Shown here in pieces: positions 44,135 to 53,344 of a DNA stretch of 64,000 bases. Under the pieces are notes generated by a model. It was not told the DNA's origin. It made no database searches and saw only the letters and a program-made list of their open reading frames with translations. Positions within the stretch are counted from its first letter, which is position 1. Each line of letters begins with the position of its first letter. A program made the translations under genes and the position numbers. The stretch lies in NCBI RefSeq assembly GCF_900167345.1, contig NZ_FUXB01000009.1:62001-126000 (forward strand), written 5' to 3'. The stretch is from Vibrio cincinnatiensis DSM 19608 (GTDB taxonomy: Bacteria > Pseudomonadota > Gammaproteobacteria > Enterobacterales > Vibrionaceae).

Positions 44135-45841
44135 CTAGATTAGGCTATGTTGATGTTCACTAATTAAGAGTGACATGTGTTCTTCAGCTCGTTGCTGAGC
44201 ATCACTGAAGCTTTCATCATGGCTAAAATTGCCAATCACTTCATAGTAGCACTTGAGTTTCGGTTCAGTGCCTGAAGGCCGTACAATCACCCGAGCGCCG
44301 TTGGCCAAGTGGTAAATGAGTACATCACTGCTGGGTAACGTCAGTGTTTCACTTGAGCCATCTTGATGGTGACGAAGCGCGTGTTTGAGATCGTCCCAGC
44401 TTAATATCGCTTGACCTGCAATCGATTGAGGTGGGGCTGCACGTAGTTGATCGCCAATGGGGGGCGTATCCGGATCCAGAGCAATACTACGCTGAGCGGT
44501 GACATATAAACCATGCTGACGGTAAAGAGATTCAAGCTGATCCCAAATTGTTTTTCCTTGGCTATATAACTCAGCGGCAAGTTGCGCAAAGGCAACCATG
44601 GCAGATAAGCCATCTTTATCCCAGACGGTATTGCCAACGGTGTAACCTAAGGCTTCTTCGTAGGCAAATAAGAAAGGATGCTGCTCACTTTGTTGCTGCA
44701 TGGCAATATTGGTTAACCATTTGAACCCGGTCAAGGTTTGATAATATTGCGCACCATGAGCGTGGGCTATTTTATTTAATAGGCTAGACGATACGATGGT
44801 ATTTCCAACCAGAGGCTGCTTATGATGAGTCTGATTGAGCAAGTAGTGGCCCAGTAACGCCCCGACCTGATCGCCCGTTAACATTTGGTATTCCCCGTTC
44901 AATTTACGGATAGCGACCGCAAACCGATCAGCGTCAGGATCATTGGCACAAGCCAGTTGAGCATTGACCGAACTGGCTAATGCAATGACTCGATCCATCG
45001 CGCCCGCTTCTTCTGGATTTGGGAAATGAACGGTAGGAAAAGTACCATCGGGTTCCCGCTGTTCTTGCACGCTGTACACCTGAGTAAAACCCGCATCCGC
45101 TAGTAACGTTTCCGCCATTTCAGCGCCAACACCATGCATCGCCGTATAGGCCAGTGTGATGCTTTCTGGGTGAGTGTGATTCTGAAGAAGTGGGTTGGCA
45201 TTAATCGTTTGGCGGTAAGTCTGGTAATAGTTTTCTTTCAGCCAAACCAGTAAGCCTTGTTGCTCTGCTGCCTGCAAGTCTCGTTTTGGAATTTCTTGCA
45301 TTGCCGCGAGGTCGATTTCTGTTGCAATACCAGCGTCATGAGGTGGAATGATTTGTGCGCCATTTTCCCAATAAACTTTAAAACCATTGTATTCTGGGGG
45401 ATTATGGCTAGCTGTCACGACAACGGCAGCAGCGGCTTTAAAATGGTTGACACCAAAAGCCACCACTGGCGTTGGAGCAACTTGATGGGTGAGATACACT
45501 TTGATACCTAAAGCAGTGAGTACTGAGGCGGTATCTTGAGCAAATTGCTGAGAATCGGGGCGTCCATCATAGCCAATCACGACCCCTCGTTGCTGGGCAT
45601 TTTCAACCTGCTTAATTAAATAGGCACCTAACCCTGCGGCAGTTTCTTGAATTACCAATCGGTTCATTCGATTGGGTCCACAGCCAACTTTTCCTCGCAG
45701 CCCAGCAGTACCAAATTCTAATCGTGATTTAAATCGTTCTTCAATCTCATTCCATTGTTGCTGATCAATCAGTGTTTGTAGTTCTTGACGAGTTTTCGGA
45801 TCGGGATCTTTTTCTAGCCAGGATGTGACTTTCTTCATCAT
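44135..45841 (-). CDS. Phosphoglucomutase/phosphomannomutase-type phosphohexomutase
   Basis: A 568-residue enzyme of the alpha-D-phosphohexomutase superfamily. It has RLEFGTAGLRGKVG, the catalytic phosphoserine loop VVTASHNPPEYNGFKVY, metal-binding DPDADRF, the sugar loop EEALGY and phosphate-binding RPSGTEPKLK. The length and the TASHNPPEYNG loop fit the long PGM2/PgcA-like type that can interconvert glucose-1- and glucose-6-phosphate or ribose phosphates. The start is 45841, with AAAGGTGA five bases before it; a GTG at 45850 is in frame. It links starch or glycogen breakdown to glycolysis. Confidence 0.92.
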   Translation of the reverse strand: MMKKVTSWLEKDPDPKTRQELQTLIDQQQWNEIEERFKSRLEFGTAGLRGKVGCGPNRMNRLVIQETAAGLGAYLIKQVENAQQRGVVIGYDGRPDSQQFAQDTASVLTALGIKVYLTHQVAPTPVVAFGVNHFKAAAAVVVTASHNPPEYNGFKVYWENGAQIIPPHDAGIATEIDLAAMQEIPKRDLQAAEQQGLLVWLKENYYQTYRQTINANPLLQNHTHPESITLAYTAMHGVGAEMAETLLADAGFTQVYSVQEQREPDGTFPTVHFPNPEEAGAMDRVIALASSVNAQLACANDPDADRFAVAIRKLNGEYQMLTGDQVGALLGHYLLNQTHHKQPLVGNTIVSSSLLNKIAHAHGAQYYQTLTGFKWLTNIAMQQQSEQHPFLFAYEEALGYTVGNTVWDKDGLSAMVAFAQLAAELYSQGKTIWDQLESLYRQHGLYVTAQRSIALDPDTPPIGDQLRAAPPQSIAGQAILSWDDLKHALRHHQDGSSETLTLPSSDVLIYHLANGARVIVRPSGTEPKLKCYYEVIGNFSHDESFSDAQQRAEEHMSLLISEHQHSLI

Positions 45842-46161
45842 GGTTGTCACCTTTAATAGACGATTATTCTGAGATTTAAGTGTAATTGATAGCTATTCTC
45901 AATAATGAGTACGCAATCGCTAAACTTCCTACTGCTGAGTATAACTCAGTCATTTTAAGGCAGTGGTTTTTCCTAACAAACTGAGTGTAAAAAAAATAAT
46001 ACGACTTGTGTAATTTTCAAATGACGGTGAAATGTTGCATTTCATGAAAAATAGTGCTTGCGCTTGTCTCGTGAAGTCTTTAAGTTACACAAAAGGTGAT
46101 AATCAGGCTGCGGTAGGATAAACCGGCAGTCGTCAGTACAAGTAATAGGAAGAAGTAAGCG
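45842..46161. promoter_or_regulatory. Divergent region, mutase / aroG, with a 17-bp palindrome
   Basis: TGAAATGTTGCATTTCA (46028-46044) is a perfect inverted repeat with seven-base arms, about 120 bases before the aroG start. It may be an operator. The classic TyrR box was not found. The rest is AT-rich without a gene. Confidence 0.45.
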
Positions 46162-47214
46162 ATGTACCAAACCGATGATGTCAATATTAAACGAATTAAA
46201 GAACTGTTACCCCCTGTTGCGGTTCTAGAGAAATTTCCTGCTAGTAGCGTCGCTTCTTCAACAACGTTTCAAGCACGTGAAGCCATACACAATATTTTAC
46301 ATGATAAAGATGATCGCCTATTAGTGGTGGTTGGGCCATGTTCTATTCATGATCCCGATGCGGCGATCGAGTATGGTCGACGTTTAAAAGTATTGCGTGA
46401 GGAACTCAGTGGGCAGTTAGAAGTAGTGATGCGTGTTTATTTTGAAAAACCGCGTACAACAGTGGGCTGGAAAGGTTTAATTAACGACCCTTATCTGGAT
46501 GATTCTTATAAAATCAATGACGGTTTGCGGATTGGGCGTAAATTATTATTAGATCTGACGGATATGGGGGTTCCCACCGCCAGTGAATTTTTAGATATGA
46601 TCACACCACAATATGTTGCTGACTTAATCAGTTGGGGAGCGATAGGTGCACGTACGACGGAATCGCAGGTTCACCGAGAGCTTTCTTCTGGCCTTTCTTG
46701 TCCTGTTGGTTTTAAAAATGGCACAGATGGCAACATTAAAATTGCTTCGGATGCCATTCGTTCTGCGAGTGCTTCACACCATTTTCTATCGGTGACTAAA
46801 TTTGGCCATTCAGCGATTGTCGAAACCGCAGGTAACCCAGATTGCCATATTATTTTACGTGGCGGTAAAGAGCCAAATTACAGTGCCGAACATGTTGCCG
46901 TCATCAAACAAGAGTTGGAAGCGTCAGGCTTAAAACAAAAAGTTATGATTGATTTCAGCCATGCTAATAGCTCGAAGCAGTATCAACGTCAGATGGTGGT
47001 GGCTGAAGATATTTGCCAGCAAATTCGTTCAGGTGAGCATGCTATTTTTGGGGTGATGATTGAATCGCACCTCGTAGAAGGTCGTCAAGATTTGGTGGAT
47101 GGTCAAGCGCCCGTTTATGGACAATCGATCACGGATGCTTGTATTGGTTGGAATGATACTGAGACTGTGTTGCGTGAGCTGGCTAAAGCGGTAGAAATAC
47201 GCCGAGCGGGTTAA
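46162..47214 (+). CDS. aroG: 3-deoxy-7-phosphoheptulonate synthase (DAHP synthase)
   Basis: The enzyme joins phosphoenolpyruvate and erythrose-4-phosphate in the first step of the shikimate pathway. The 350 residues match E. coli AroG almost end to end: LLVVVGPCSIHDP with metal-binding C60, RVYFEKPRTTVGWKGLINDP, GARTTESQVHRELSSGLSCPVGFKNGTDG, and DFSHANSSKQ. It is of class I alpha type, the feedback-inhibited kind; AroG, rather than AroF or AroH, is favoured by similarity but inhibitor specificity is not proven. Monocistronic. Confidence 0.95.
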   Translation: MYQTDDVNIKRIKELLPPVAVLEKFPASSVASSTTFQAREAIHNILHDKDDRLLVVVGPCSIHDPDAAIEYGRRLKVLREELSGQLEVVMRVYFEKPRTTVGWKGLINDPYLDDSYKINDGLRIGRKLLLDLTDMGVPTASEFLDMITPQYVADLISWGAIGARTTESQVHRELSSGLSCPVGFKNGTDGNIKIASDAIRSASASHHFLSVTKFGHSAIVETAGNPDCHIILRGGKEPNYSAEHVAVIKQELEASGLKQKVMIDFSHANSSKQYQRQMVVAEDICQQIRSGEHAIFGVMIESHLVEGRQDLVDGQAPVYGQSITDACIGWNDTETVLRELAKAVEIRRAG

Positions 47215-47245
47215 ATGGTGATTTTTACTCCGCTAAAAACATAAA

Positions 47246-47276
47246 AACACTGGCGCTTACTGTAAGCGCCAGTGTT
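47246..47276 (+). terminator. Terminator after aroG
   Basis: AACACTGGCGCTTA and its perfect complement around a three-base loop, 31 bases past the stop. The T-run is weak, but the stem is very stable. Confidence 0.75.
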
Positions 47277-47388
47277 ATATCTATATCACTCTGAATTTTC
47301 TCTACTCATTTTGAGCGGTTGAATGACAATAGATAAACCCAGTGAGAACTCCAGCCTTATTCATGATGGAGGAAGCTATGGTCGTGGG

Positions 47389-48618
47389 TTACTGAACCTT
47401 ATTTAAGTCTACAATCAGTGTGTTACTGGTTTTTAGCGGCACATTCTTTTGGATTTTTTGGACAGCTTGCAACGCTTGTTGGACTTCTTTATGGTCCCGT
47501 AATACGGTATAGGTCACATTAAAGTCTTTGCTTTCTCCAGCCTTAATGGTTGGCACTAAACCTAGAGGACGCTGATACTTGGTATTGTACGCATAACTGG
47601 TTCCTGGTTCGATACCCGTTACGTAACCTTGTTGCTCAGTATCGGTATTTTTCCATAGGGTAAGAACAGGCAGTTGCTGCACATTGTAGCCGACGGCTAC
47701 CCCTTTATTTGCTGCCTTGTTATGCAATACCGCTAGGGAATGGCCATTTTCATCGCCAATGGGTTTTAAGTTAAAGACCATTTCGTCAAACCCTTTTGTT
47801 GGGCCAAGGTAGGTTTGCCAACTTTTTAATCCGGCTTGAGCATAGTCATTAAAAGGAGAGATCTCACTGGCGGCCGCGGTTACTTTGGCCCCTTCTTCTA
47901 GTATGGGACGGCCAAAATTGGAGTGATAAATAATTTGATATTCATCATCATAATCGGCTTTATTGGTGAGCGTATCATGTATTGCAAAGGTATTATTGCC
48001 AGGGGTGACTTCTAGCCGTGTGAGCGTCACTAATTCTGCTTTTTTAAAGGTACGTTCAGCCACTTTACCTTCAACCGTAATCTTGTGTGGTGGCGTATCA
48101 TCAATAATCACTTTTACTGTCGAGGCGGGGGTATTTTGCACTCGGCCATGTAAACTGAGTAACTGCCCATTATCATCAATGCCCGGGTGACCTGTCCATT
48201 CATAACCACAACGCACTAACATTTCGTTAAAGCCATCTAACCAACCCAATCCATTACGACTTTCAAGATCAATAAATGCCGGATTCACAATTTCTTTGAC
48301 AGGGGAGTTCCAACCTAAAATTCGTTGACCATCCATTTTGACATCATAAATCCCCATACCACGAGTGGGAACTAAGGTGATGGAGAGGATTCCATTATCA
48401 ATAATAAGAACATCGACCCCAGTTTGTTTTCCTCCATGCAGTTGTCGTTTTTCAATAGAAAAGGGGTGACTATCGGTAAAACCCAGTGAGTCGTGGGTGA
48501 CTTGCCAATTGCCTACCTCTTTTGCAAGCATGGAATCTGTAAGAACAAATTCCACTGCGTAGCTATTCATTGCAGTTAAACCCAGTAACACGGCAGCAAA
48601 TGTCGGTGTGATTTTCAT
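47389..48618 (-). CDS. Exported aldose-1-epimerase-like protein (DUF4432)
   Basis: A 409-residue protein with a signal peptide ending NSYA21, followed by a galactose-mutarotase-like beta-sandwich: TLVPTRGMGIYDVKMDGQRILGWNSPVKE, LVRCGYEWTGHPG, LHGRVQNTPAS and YHSNFGRP. It belongs to the aldose-1-epimerase superfamily (DUF4432). Most family members are cytosolic, so export is a notable point. The substrate sugar is unknown. Upstream lie two LacI/GalR-like palindromes, consistent with sugar control. It is monocistronic. Confidence 0.85.
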   Translation of the reverse strand: MKITPTFAAVLLGLTAMNSYAVEFVLTDSMLAKEVGNWQVTHDSLGFTDSHPFSIEKRQLHGGKQTGVDVLIIDNGILSITLVPTRGMGIYDVKMDGQRILGWNSPVKEIVNPAFIDLESRNGLGWLDGFNEMLVRCGYEWTGHPGIDDNGQLLSLHGRVQNTPASTVKVIIDDTPPHKITVEGKVAERTFKKAELVTLTRLEVTPGNNTFAIHDTLTNKADYDDEYQIIYHSNFGRPILEEGAKVTAAASEISPFNDYAQAGLKSWQTYLGPTKGFDEMVFNLKPIGDENGHSLAVLHNKAANKGVAVGYNVQQLPVLTLWKNTDTEQQGYVTGIEPGTSYAYNTKYQRPLGLVPTIKAGESKDFNVTYTVLRDHKEVQQALQAVQKIQKNVPLKTSNTLIVDLNKVQ

Positions 48619-48916
48619 TGTCTTTCCTTATGTTATTGTCGAGTTTTATTGAACTGAATCGATTCAGCAAAAAGCATACGCTTGTACAAATTGTGTTCAA
48701 TATACAACTTAGCGCACTGTGATCTTCATACAATAGAATCGATCAATTGGATTGATTTTTGATTGCTGAATCAACTTCAGCAGAGTGGGAGCAAATAGGA
48801 TGGAGATCGGGTTTGGTTTGCTGAGTATTCATTGCAAACAATGATTCCACTTCTCTTTGTATATCGAAATTAGCATATGCTATTTATTAGCATCAATGAT
48901 GGAAAGAGATAAATCA
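48619..48916. promoter_or_regulatory. Divergent region with LacI/GalR-like palindromes
   Basis: CTGAATCGATTCAG (48654-48667) is a perfect 14-base palindrome with the central CG typical of LacI-family operators. GCTGAA-TCAAC-TTCAGC (48765-48781) is a related inverted repeat. TAGAATCGATCAA occurs at 48734-48746. They flank the probable promoter of the epimerase-like gene. No LacI-type gene is in the window. Confidence 0.55.
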
Positions 48917-49321
48917 ATGTCAGCAGTAGTGGGTTCTCATGTTATGTGTGCGGTGTGTTCGACACCTGAAAACAATTTTTATTCTTTAGGGATGAACTTT
49001 ACGGTCGTTTCGGATGGAAAAGTCACAGGATACTTTATTGTTGAGCCTCGACACCAAGGGTATTTAGGCCTACTGCATGGCGGTATAGCCAGTTCGTTAT
49101 TAGATGCAGCAATGACACACTGTCTGTTACAGCAAGATATTCCAGCATTAACCGCCCAACTCGATGTTCGCTTCCATCATCCAATTAAGGTCGGGGATAG
49201 AGTGACAGTCATTGGGCAATGTGAGGGGGAGCGAAGAGGTCTTTATTCTCTTTCCGCTCAATTACAGGTTAGCAGAGAATGTAGGGTTAGTGCGAAAGGG
49301 CGATTTCTATGTAAAAAATGA
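48917..49321 (+). CDS. PaaI-type hotdog-fold thioesterase
   Basis: A 134-residue hotdog protein of the acyl-CoA thioesterase group: RHQGYLGLLHGGIASSLLDAAMTHCLLQ carries the conserved H-G-G active-site region, followed by TAQLDVRFHHPIKVGDRVTVIGQCEGERRGLYSLSAQL. It should hydrolyse an acyl- or aroyl-CoA of unknown identity. Start choice is uncertain: ATG 48917 follows a GAAAGAGA sequence; ATG 48896 or TTG 48857 are in frame. Two cysteines (MCAVCS) near the N-terminus are unusual. Confidence 0.8.
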   Translation: MSAVVGSHVMCAVCSTPENNFYSLGMNFTVVSDGKVTGYFIVEPRHQGYLGLLHGGIASSLLDAAMTHCLLQQDIPALTAQLDVRFHHPIKVGDRVTVIGQCEGERRGLYSLSAQLQVSRECRVSAKGRFLCKK

Positions 49322-49730
49322 TAATTAGATGTTTCTTTGGTTTTTAATGTTTTCTGTGACTTTTAGTTGTGTCTTATATTGATTATTTGGTTATTTATCC
49401 TTATTTTATTATGATAATAATGGACAGTGAAGATTATTATTAATTAACATGAAGGTTGGTTAAAAAATTTGATATATTGTGTTATTTTGTTTTTCATTTA
49501 ACAAGTAATTTCTGTTATTAAATTATTTTAATATAAAGTTAATAATTTAATTTGTAATGTTTCTTATATGGTTTAAATATTGACACCTGTCATTAATTTG
49601 ATTCGAATGTATTCGTTTTATTTATTTATTTATTCAGAATTAAAATATTTTTTTAATATAATAGATGCAGCCTGTGAATTATATTGATAATCTCCGCGGA
49701 AATGTTCCACTTTCCTACAGAGATGCATCT
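49322..49730. other. Very AT-rich intergenic region before the chemoreceptor
   Basis: About 410 bases with almost no G/C runs. No reading frame or hairpin is convincing. It is the probable promoter region of the receptor gene and may be a target for H-NS-type silencing, which is inference from composition. Confidence 0.5.
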
Positions 49731-51623
49731 ATGAATCTTACATTAAAGCAGAAAATTAATATGGCCAGCCTTTTAGCAGTGTTTACTATGGCGAGCATTC
49801 TTACTTGGTTGGCGGCGGGTTTAGTTGAAAAACATACAGATGAAGCAATATTGTATCGAGCTGAAGGCGTGTCAGATACAGCAGCAAAAGCATTGTCAGA
49901 CTGGGTTTCTATTCGTTCGGATATTCTATCTTCATTTATTGATAATGCGACAGAGCCTGTACTTCTTCCTTTCTTACAACAAGCGAGAAAGAGTGGCGGA
50001 TTTGATGATTTTTTCTTTGGAACAGCCGATGGCGAGATGATCCGTTCTTTACCTGAAAGAAATATTGCTGGTTATGATCCAAGAATTCGTCCTTGGTATA
50101 GAGATGCCGTCACTGCTGGGCGTATGATTATTACAACCGCATATAAAGATGCATTCTCTGGTGAAAATATGATTACCATGGCTCAACCTGTATATCACAA
50201 TGGGCAAATACTGGGTGTTGTTGGTGCTGATCTTCTTATTAAAGATATTGTCGATATTATTTTAGATCTGCATGTTGGTGATAATGCTTATGTCGCATTA
50301 ATTGATAGTCAAAATGGTACATTTGTCGGCCACCCTGACGCATCATTAGTTCTCAAACCGGTAAATAGTCGTTTTAAAGAATTGACACTGGAATTTATTC
50401 AAGAGTCAGCAAAAAAAAGTGAAGTTGTACCTTTTAGCCGAGCCGGTCATGAAACACTGATTTTCTCAATGGCTGTTCCTAATACGCCACTATATCTTGA
50501 ATTGATTATGGATAGGGATACGGAATATGCTTCATTAGATACATTAATTAAAACTTTAATGATCTGTGCTGTGATTATTACCATCATTATTATTGCATTC
50601 GTTTCTTGGTTGGTGAGTTATTTATTCCGTGATTTAATCCGAGTCTCTAGTGCATTAGAAGAGATTGCTTCTGGAGAGGGAGATCTGACACAACGTTTAG
50701 AACCGCGCAGTAGTGATGAAGTGGGCCAACTAGCATTAAATTTCAATAAATTTGTTGGGAATATGCACACGATGGTGACGAAATTAAGCGGTATTTCACA
50801 GTCACTTTCTTCACAATCACAAATTACGGCTGCGCAAGCAGAAGAACGTAGTGTTCGTATTACCATGCAGCAAGATGAAATTAATATGGTGGCAACGGCG
50901 GTCAATGAAATGGCGGCAGCCACTCAAGAAATCGCTGGAAACTCAGAGAATACCGCACAACACTCATCAGAAGCGGTCACTGCCTCCGCTCATGGTACCG
51001 CATTAGTTCATCAGACACAGCAATCTATCCAGTCTTTAGAAAAAGAAGTGCATACGGCGACGGGTGTTATTCAAGAGCTCGAAGAGAATGGCAATCAGAT
51101 TAGTACCATTTTATCGACCATTCAGGAAATTGCGGATCAAACTAACCTTTTAGCGTTGAACGCGGCGATTGAAGCGGCTCGAGCGGGTGAACAAGGTCGT
51201 GGTTTTGCTGTGGTGGCTGATGAAGTGCGAGTGTTAAGTCAGCGTACCCATGCATCGACTCAAGAAATTCAAACGATGATTGAAACCTTGCAGAGCAGTA
51301 CCTCGAGAGCGGTGAGCATTATGGATGGTAGCCGAACATGGGTCGATACCAGTGTTAATGATTCGAACTCCGCCGCGGCGAGTTTGATCCAAATTCAAAA
51401 AACGGTGGAGTCAATCAGTGATATGGCGGTTCAGATTGCTTCTGCAGCGGAAGAGCAGTCTTCTGTTACCGCAGAAATAACTCGTAGTATGGAAGGGATC
51501 CGAGATGTTTCTCAAGATTTCGCCCAAGAAGCCCAAGAAGCCCAAGAAGCGGCGGCTCAAGCGGCTGAGTTATCAAATCTTTCCGTTGAATTACAGAATG
51601 AAATTAATCAATTTAAATTATAA
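49731..51623 (+). CDS. Methyl-accepting chemotaxis protein with dCache sensor
   Basis: A 630-residue receptor: first membrane helix at about 9-32, a periplasmic double-Cache domain (about 40-268, with [37 protein letters not shown], the amino-acid-sensing type of pattern), second helix at about 270-298, HAMP, and a cytoplasmic signalling hairpin. The tip [35 protein letters not shown] is at about 465-500. It ends without an NWETF-type tether, so CheR/CheB docking is by another route. The start 49731 has a weak site. The upstream frame (to 49665) is likely not translated. A terminal nine-base repeat is described separately. Confidence 0.92.
   Translation: MNLTLKQKINMASLLAVFTMASILTWLAAGLVEKHTDEAILYRAEGVSDTAAKALSDWVSIRSDILSSFIDNATEPVLLPFLQQARKSGGFDDFFFGTADGEMIRSLPERNIAGYDPRIRPWYRDAVTAGRMIITTAYKDAFSGENMITMAQPVYHNGQILGVVGADLLIKDIVDIILDLHVGDNAYVALIDSQNGTFVGHPDASLVLKPVNSRFKELTLEFIQESAKKSEVVPFSRAGHETLIFSMAVPNTPLYLELIMDRDTEYASLDTLIKTLMICAVIITIIIIAFVSWLVSYLFRDLIRVSSALEEIASGEGDLTQRLEPRSSDEVGQLALNFNKFVGNMHTMVTKLSGISQSLSSQSQITAAQAEERSVRITMQQDEINMVATAVNEMAAATQEIAGNSENTAQHSSEAVTASAHGTALVHQTQQSIQSLEKEVHTATGVIQELEENGNQISTILSTIQEIADQTNLLALNAAIEAARAGEQGRGFAVVADEVRVLSQRTHASTQEIQTMIETLQSSTSRAVSIMDGSRTWVDTSVNDSNSAAASLIQIQKTVESISDMAVQIASAAEEQSSVTAEITRSMEGIRDVSQDFAQEAQEAQEAAAQAAELSNLSVELQNEINQFKL
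51522..51548 (+). repeat. Three tandem copies of a 9-bp unit in the receptor gene
   Basis: GCCCAAGAA occurs three times in a row, encoding A-Q-E-A-Q-E-A-Q-E in the C-terminal helix. Copy number could change by slippage without changing the frame. Confidence 0.8.
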
Positions 51624-51635
51624 TTGAATCAAGTG

Positions 51636-51661
51636 GCCAATACTCTTAGTGGAGTATTGGC
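51636..51661 (+). terminator. Terminator-like hairpin after the chemoreceptor
   Basis: GCCAATACTC and its perfect complement with a six-base loop, extendable with wobble pairs; the T-run is poor. Confidence 0.6.
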
Positions 51662-51761
51662 TACGTTTAAACCATAACAACTTAATAAAGGTTTTATATT
51701 TTTATGAGTTAATTGTTATAGCTTTTCACTTTTGAGTGTTAATCTTTTTGTGAGTTGTTTT

Positions 51762-53297
51762 ATGAATAAAGAATTAAGTAAGATATTTAAATACTTATTA
51801 TTCATTGTTACTATACCTGTTCCTTTGGTTTTATTAGTTAGTTTTATTATTTTTTGTTATGAAAGTAGAGAAAATACGCAACTTATCTCACATGCTTATC
51901 TTAATAATTTAGAGGCTATACTGGATGATATTTATGCCACCAATGATAAGATACTAATTTCCGATGGTCGTTGTGATACCTTTAAGAAAAAAATCCTATT
52001 TGATGGCTTTCAAAGAGAATTTATAATAATCAAGAATGATAAAGTGCTGTGCTCCACTATCAATGATATAGATGAAAGTATTGTAATCGAGTTAGTGCCT
52101 AAGAATTATAAAAATCACAATGTCGTAGAATATAAGAATTCAAATAATAAAAAAGTATTAGGGTTTGTGAGCTCAAGTGTAGATGGTCTATTTTCTGTTA
52201 TCTCTGTTGTTAATGCTAATTATCTGAAAATGATATTAGGATCTTATTCAGATGATCGTATAGAAAGTATTGCCATTTCCTCTTCAAATAAAACGATTCA
52301 TATATTTGGTCCCAAAACGATGTGGGAAGAGGTATCTTTAGCTTCTAAATATATGCTTTCTTCTAAAAACAGATGGGAAGAAGTCTCTGTACCCTCTAAA
52401 AGATATAACTTTGTCTTAACATTATATGTTGGTGAGGCATATTTTCATAACTTATACATCCGATGTCTTTTATTTAGTTTAATCATTACTCTTCTACTGT
52501 CTTTCTTTTACATCATGATGAAATACCTTTTCCCATCAAGAAGTGATTTGTTAAAAGATTTGAACAAAGCGATTGACCAAAAAGAGCTGTATTTGGTTTA
52601 TCACTCGCTGGCGAGTAGTAAAGATGGTTACATTATCGGCTATGAATCACTGATCCGATGGATGCATCCTAAGTTAGGCGTGATTCGACCAGACCATTTT
52701 ATTCCCGTGGCTGAGAAATATGGACTAATCAATAAAATTACGAATTATGTTTTTGAATTAGCTTACAAAGAATGGTTGACGATTGATCGTGACATTTCGG
52801 CAGGATTTTTACTGGGAATTAATATCCCTCCTGACTATTTATTAGATGAGTCTTGTATTGCGGTCATAAAAGAGTATGCAAAAAAATTTGCAGAGTTGAA
52901 CATTGGTTTAGTATTAGAAATGACAGAGAACCAAACGATTTGCTCAGAAAAAATGAAAGCTCTCAATAAATTGATTGATGAAAAGATAATGGTAGCCATC
53001 GATGATTTTGGTACAGGGCAAACATCATTGTCTATGTTACAAAACTCACGGTTTGATTTTTTAAAAATCGATAAGGTTTTTGTCGACGCGATAGAAAGTG
53101 AATATATGAATACCCATGTATTAGATTCGATCATACAGTTATCACATGACTTAGGTGTTATTGTTGTGGCTGAAGGGGTTGAAACGAAAAAACAATATGA
53201 GTATTTACAAAGTAAAGGGGTTGAAGTTCAACAAGGATACTACCTGTCCATGCCACAAGAAATTTACGATATCTATCCTCAATCAAACGTTGCTTAG
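51762..53297 (+). CDS. Membrane EAL phosphodiesterase with CSS-like sensor
   Basis: A 511-residue protein: first helix at about 10-32, a periplasmic region with C71 and CST motif 97-99, second helix at about 232-258, and a cytoplasmic EAL domain from about 265. The EAL motif is ESL (295-297). GINIPPDY, EMTEN, IDDFGTGQTS, LKIDKVF, EGVETK and QQGYYLSMP are intact, so activity is expected. The first half is much more AT-rich and lysine/asparagine-rich than other genes in the window. The segment WEEVS-x2-SK appears twice (188-196 and 205-213), a small internal duplication. The start 51762 is supported only by a weak GTGAG. Confidence 0.9.
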   Translation: MNKELSKIFKYLLFIVTIPVPLVLLVSFIIFCYESRENTQLISHAYLNNLEAILDDIYATNDKILISDGRCDTFKKKILFDGFQREFIIIKNDKVLCSTINDIDESIVIELVPKNYKNHNVVEYKNSNNKKVLGFVSSSVDGLFSVISVVNANYLKMILGSYSDDRIESIAISSSNKTIHIFGPKTMWEEVSLASKYMLSSKNRWEEVSVPSKRYNFVLTLYVGEAYFHNLYIRCLLFSLIITLLLSFFYIMMKYLFPSRSDLLKDLNKAIDQKELYLVYHSLASSKDGYIIGYESLIRWMHPKLGVIRPDHFIPVAEKYGLINKITNYVFELAYKEWLTIDRDISAGFLLGINIPPDYLLDESCIAVIKEYAKKFAELNIGLVLEMTENQTICSEKMKALNKLIDEKIMVAIDDFGTGQTSLSMLQNSRFDFLKIDKVFVDAIESEYMNTHVLDSIIQLSHDLGVIVVAEGVETKKQYEYLQSKGVEVQQGYYLSMPQEIYDIYPQSNVA

Positions 53298-53305
53298 TCA
53301 GTCAG

Positions 53306-53325
53306 AGCCTACCTTCGGGTAGGCT
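53306..53325. terminator. UUCG-loop terminator between the EAL and dehydrogenase genes
   Basis: AGCCTACC and its complement around TTCG form a very stable hairpin between two convergent genes; there is no T-run on the plus strand. Confidence 0.65.
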
Positions 53326-53344
53326 TGCCTAAACCATAGTCTAT

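Noticed and set aside
45985-46020. TyrR box before aroG
   Set aside because: TGTAA half-sites occur, but no partner at the right spacing.
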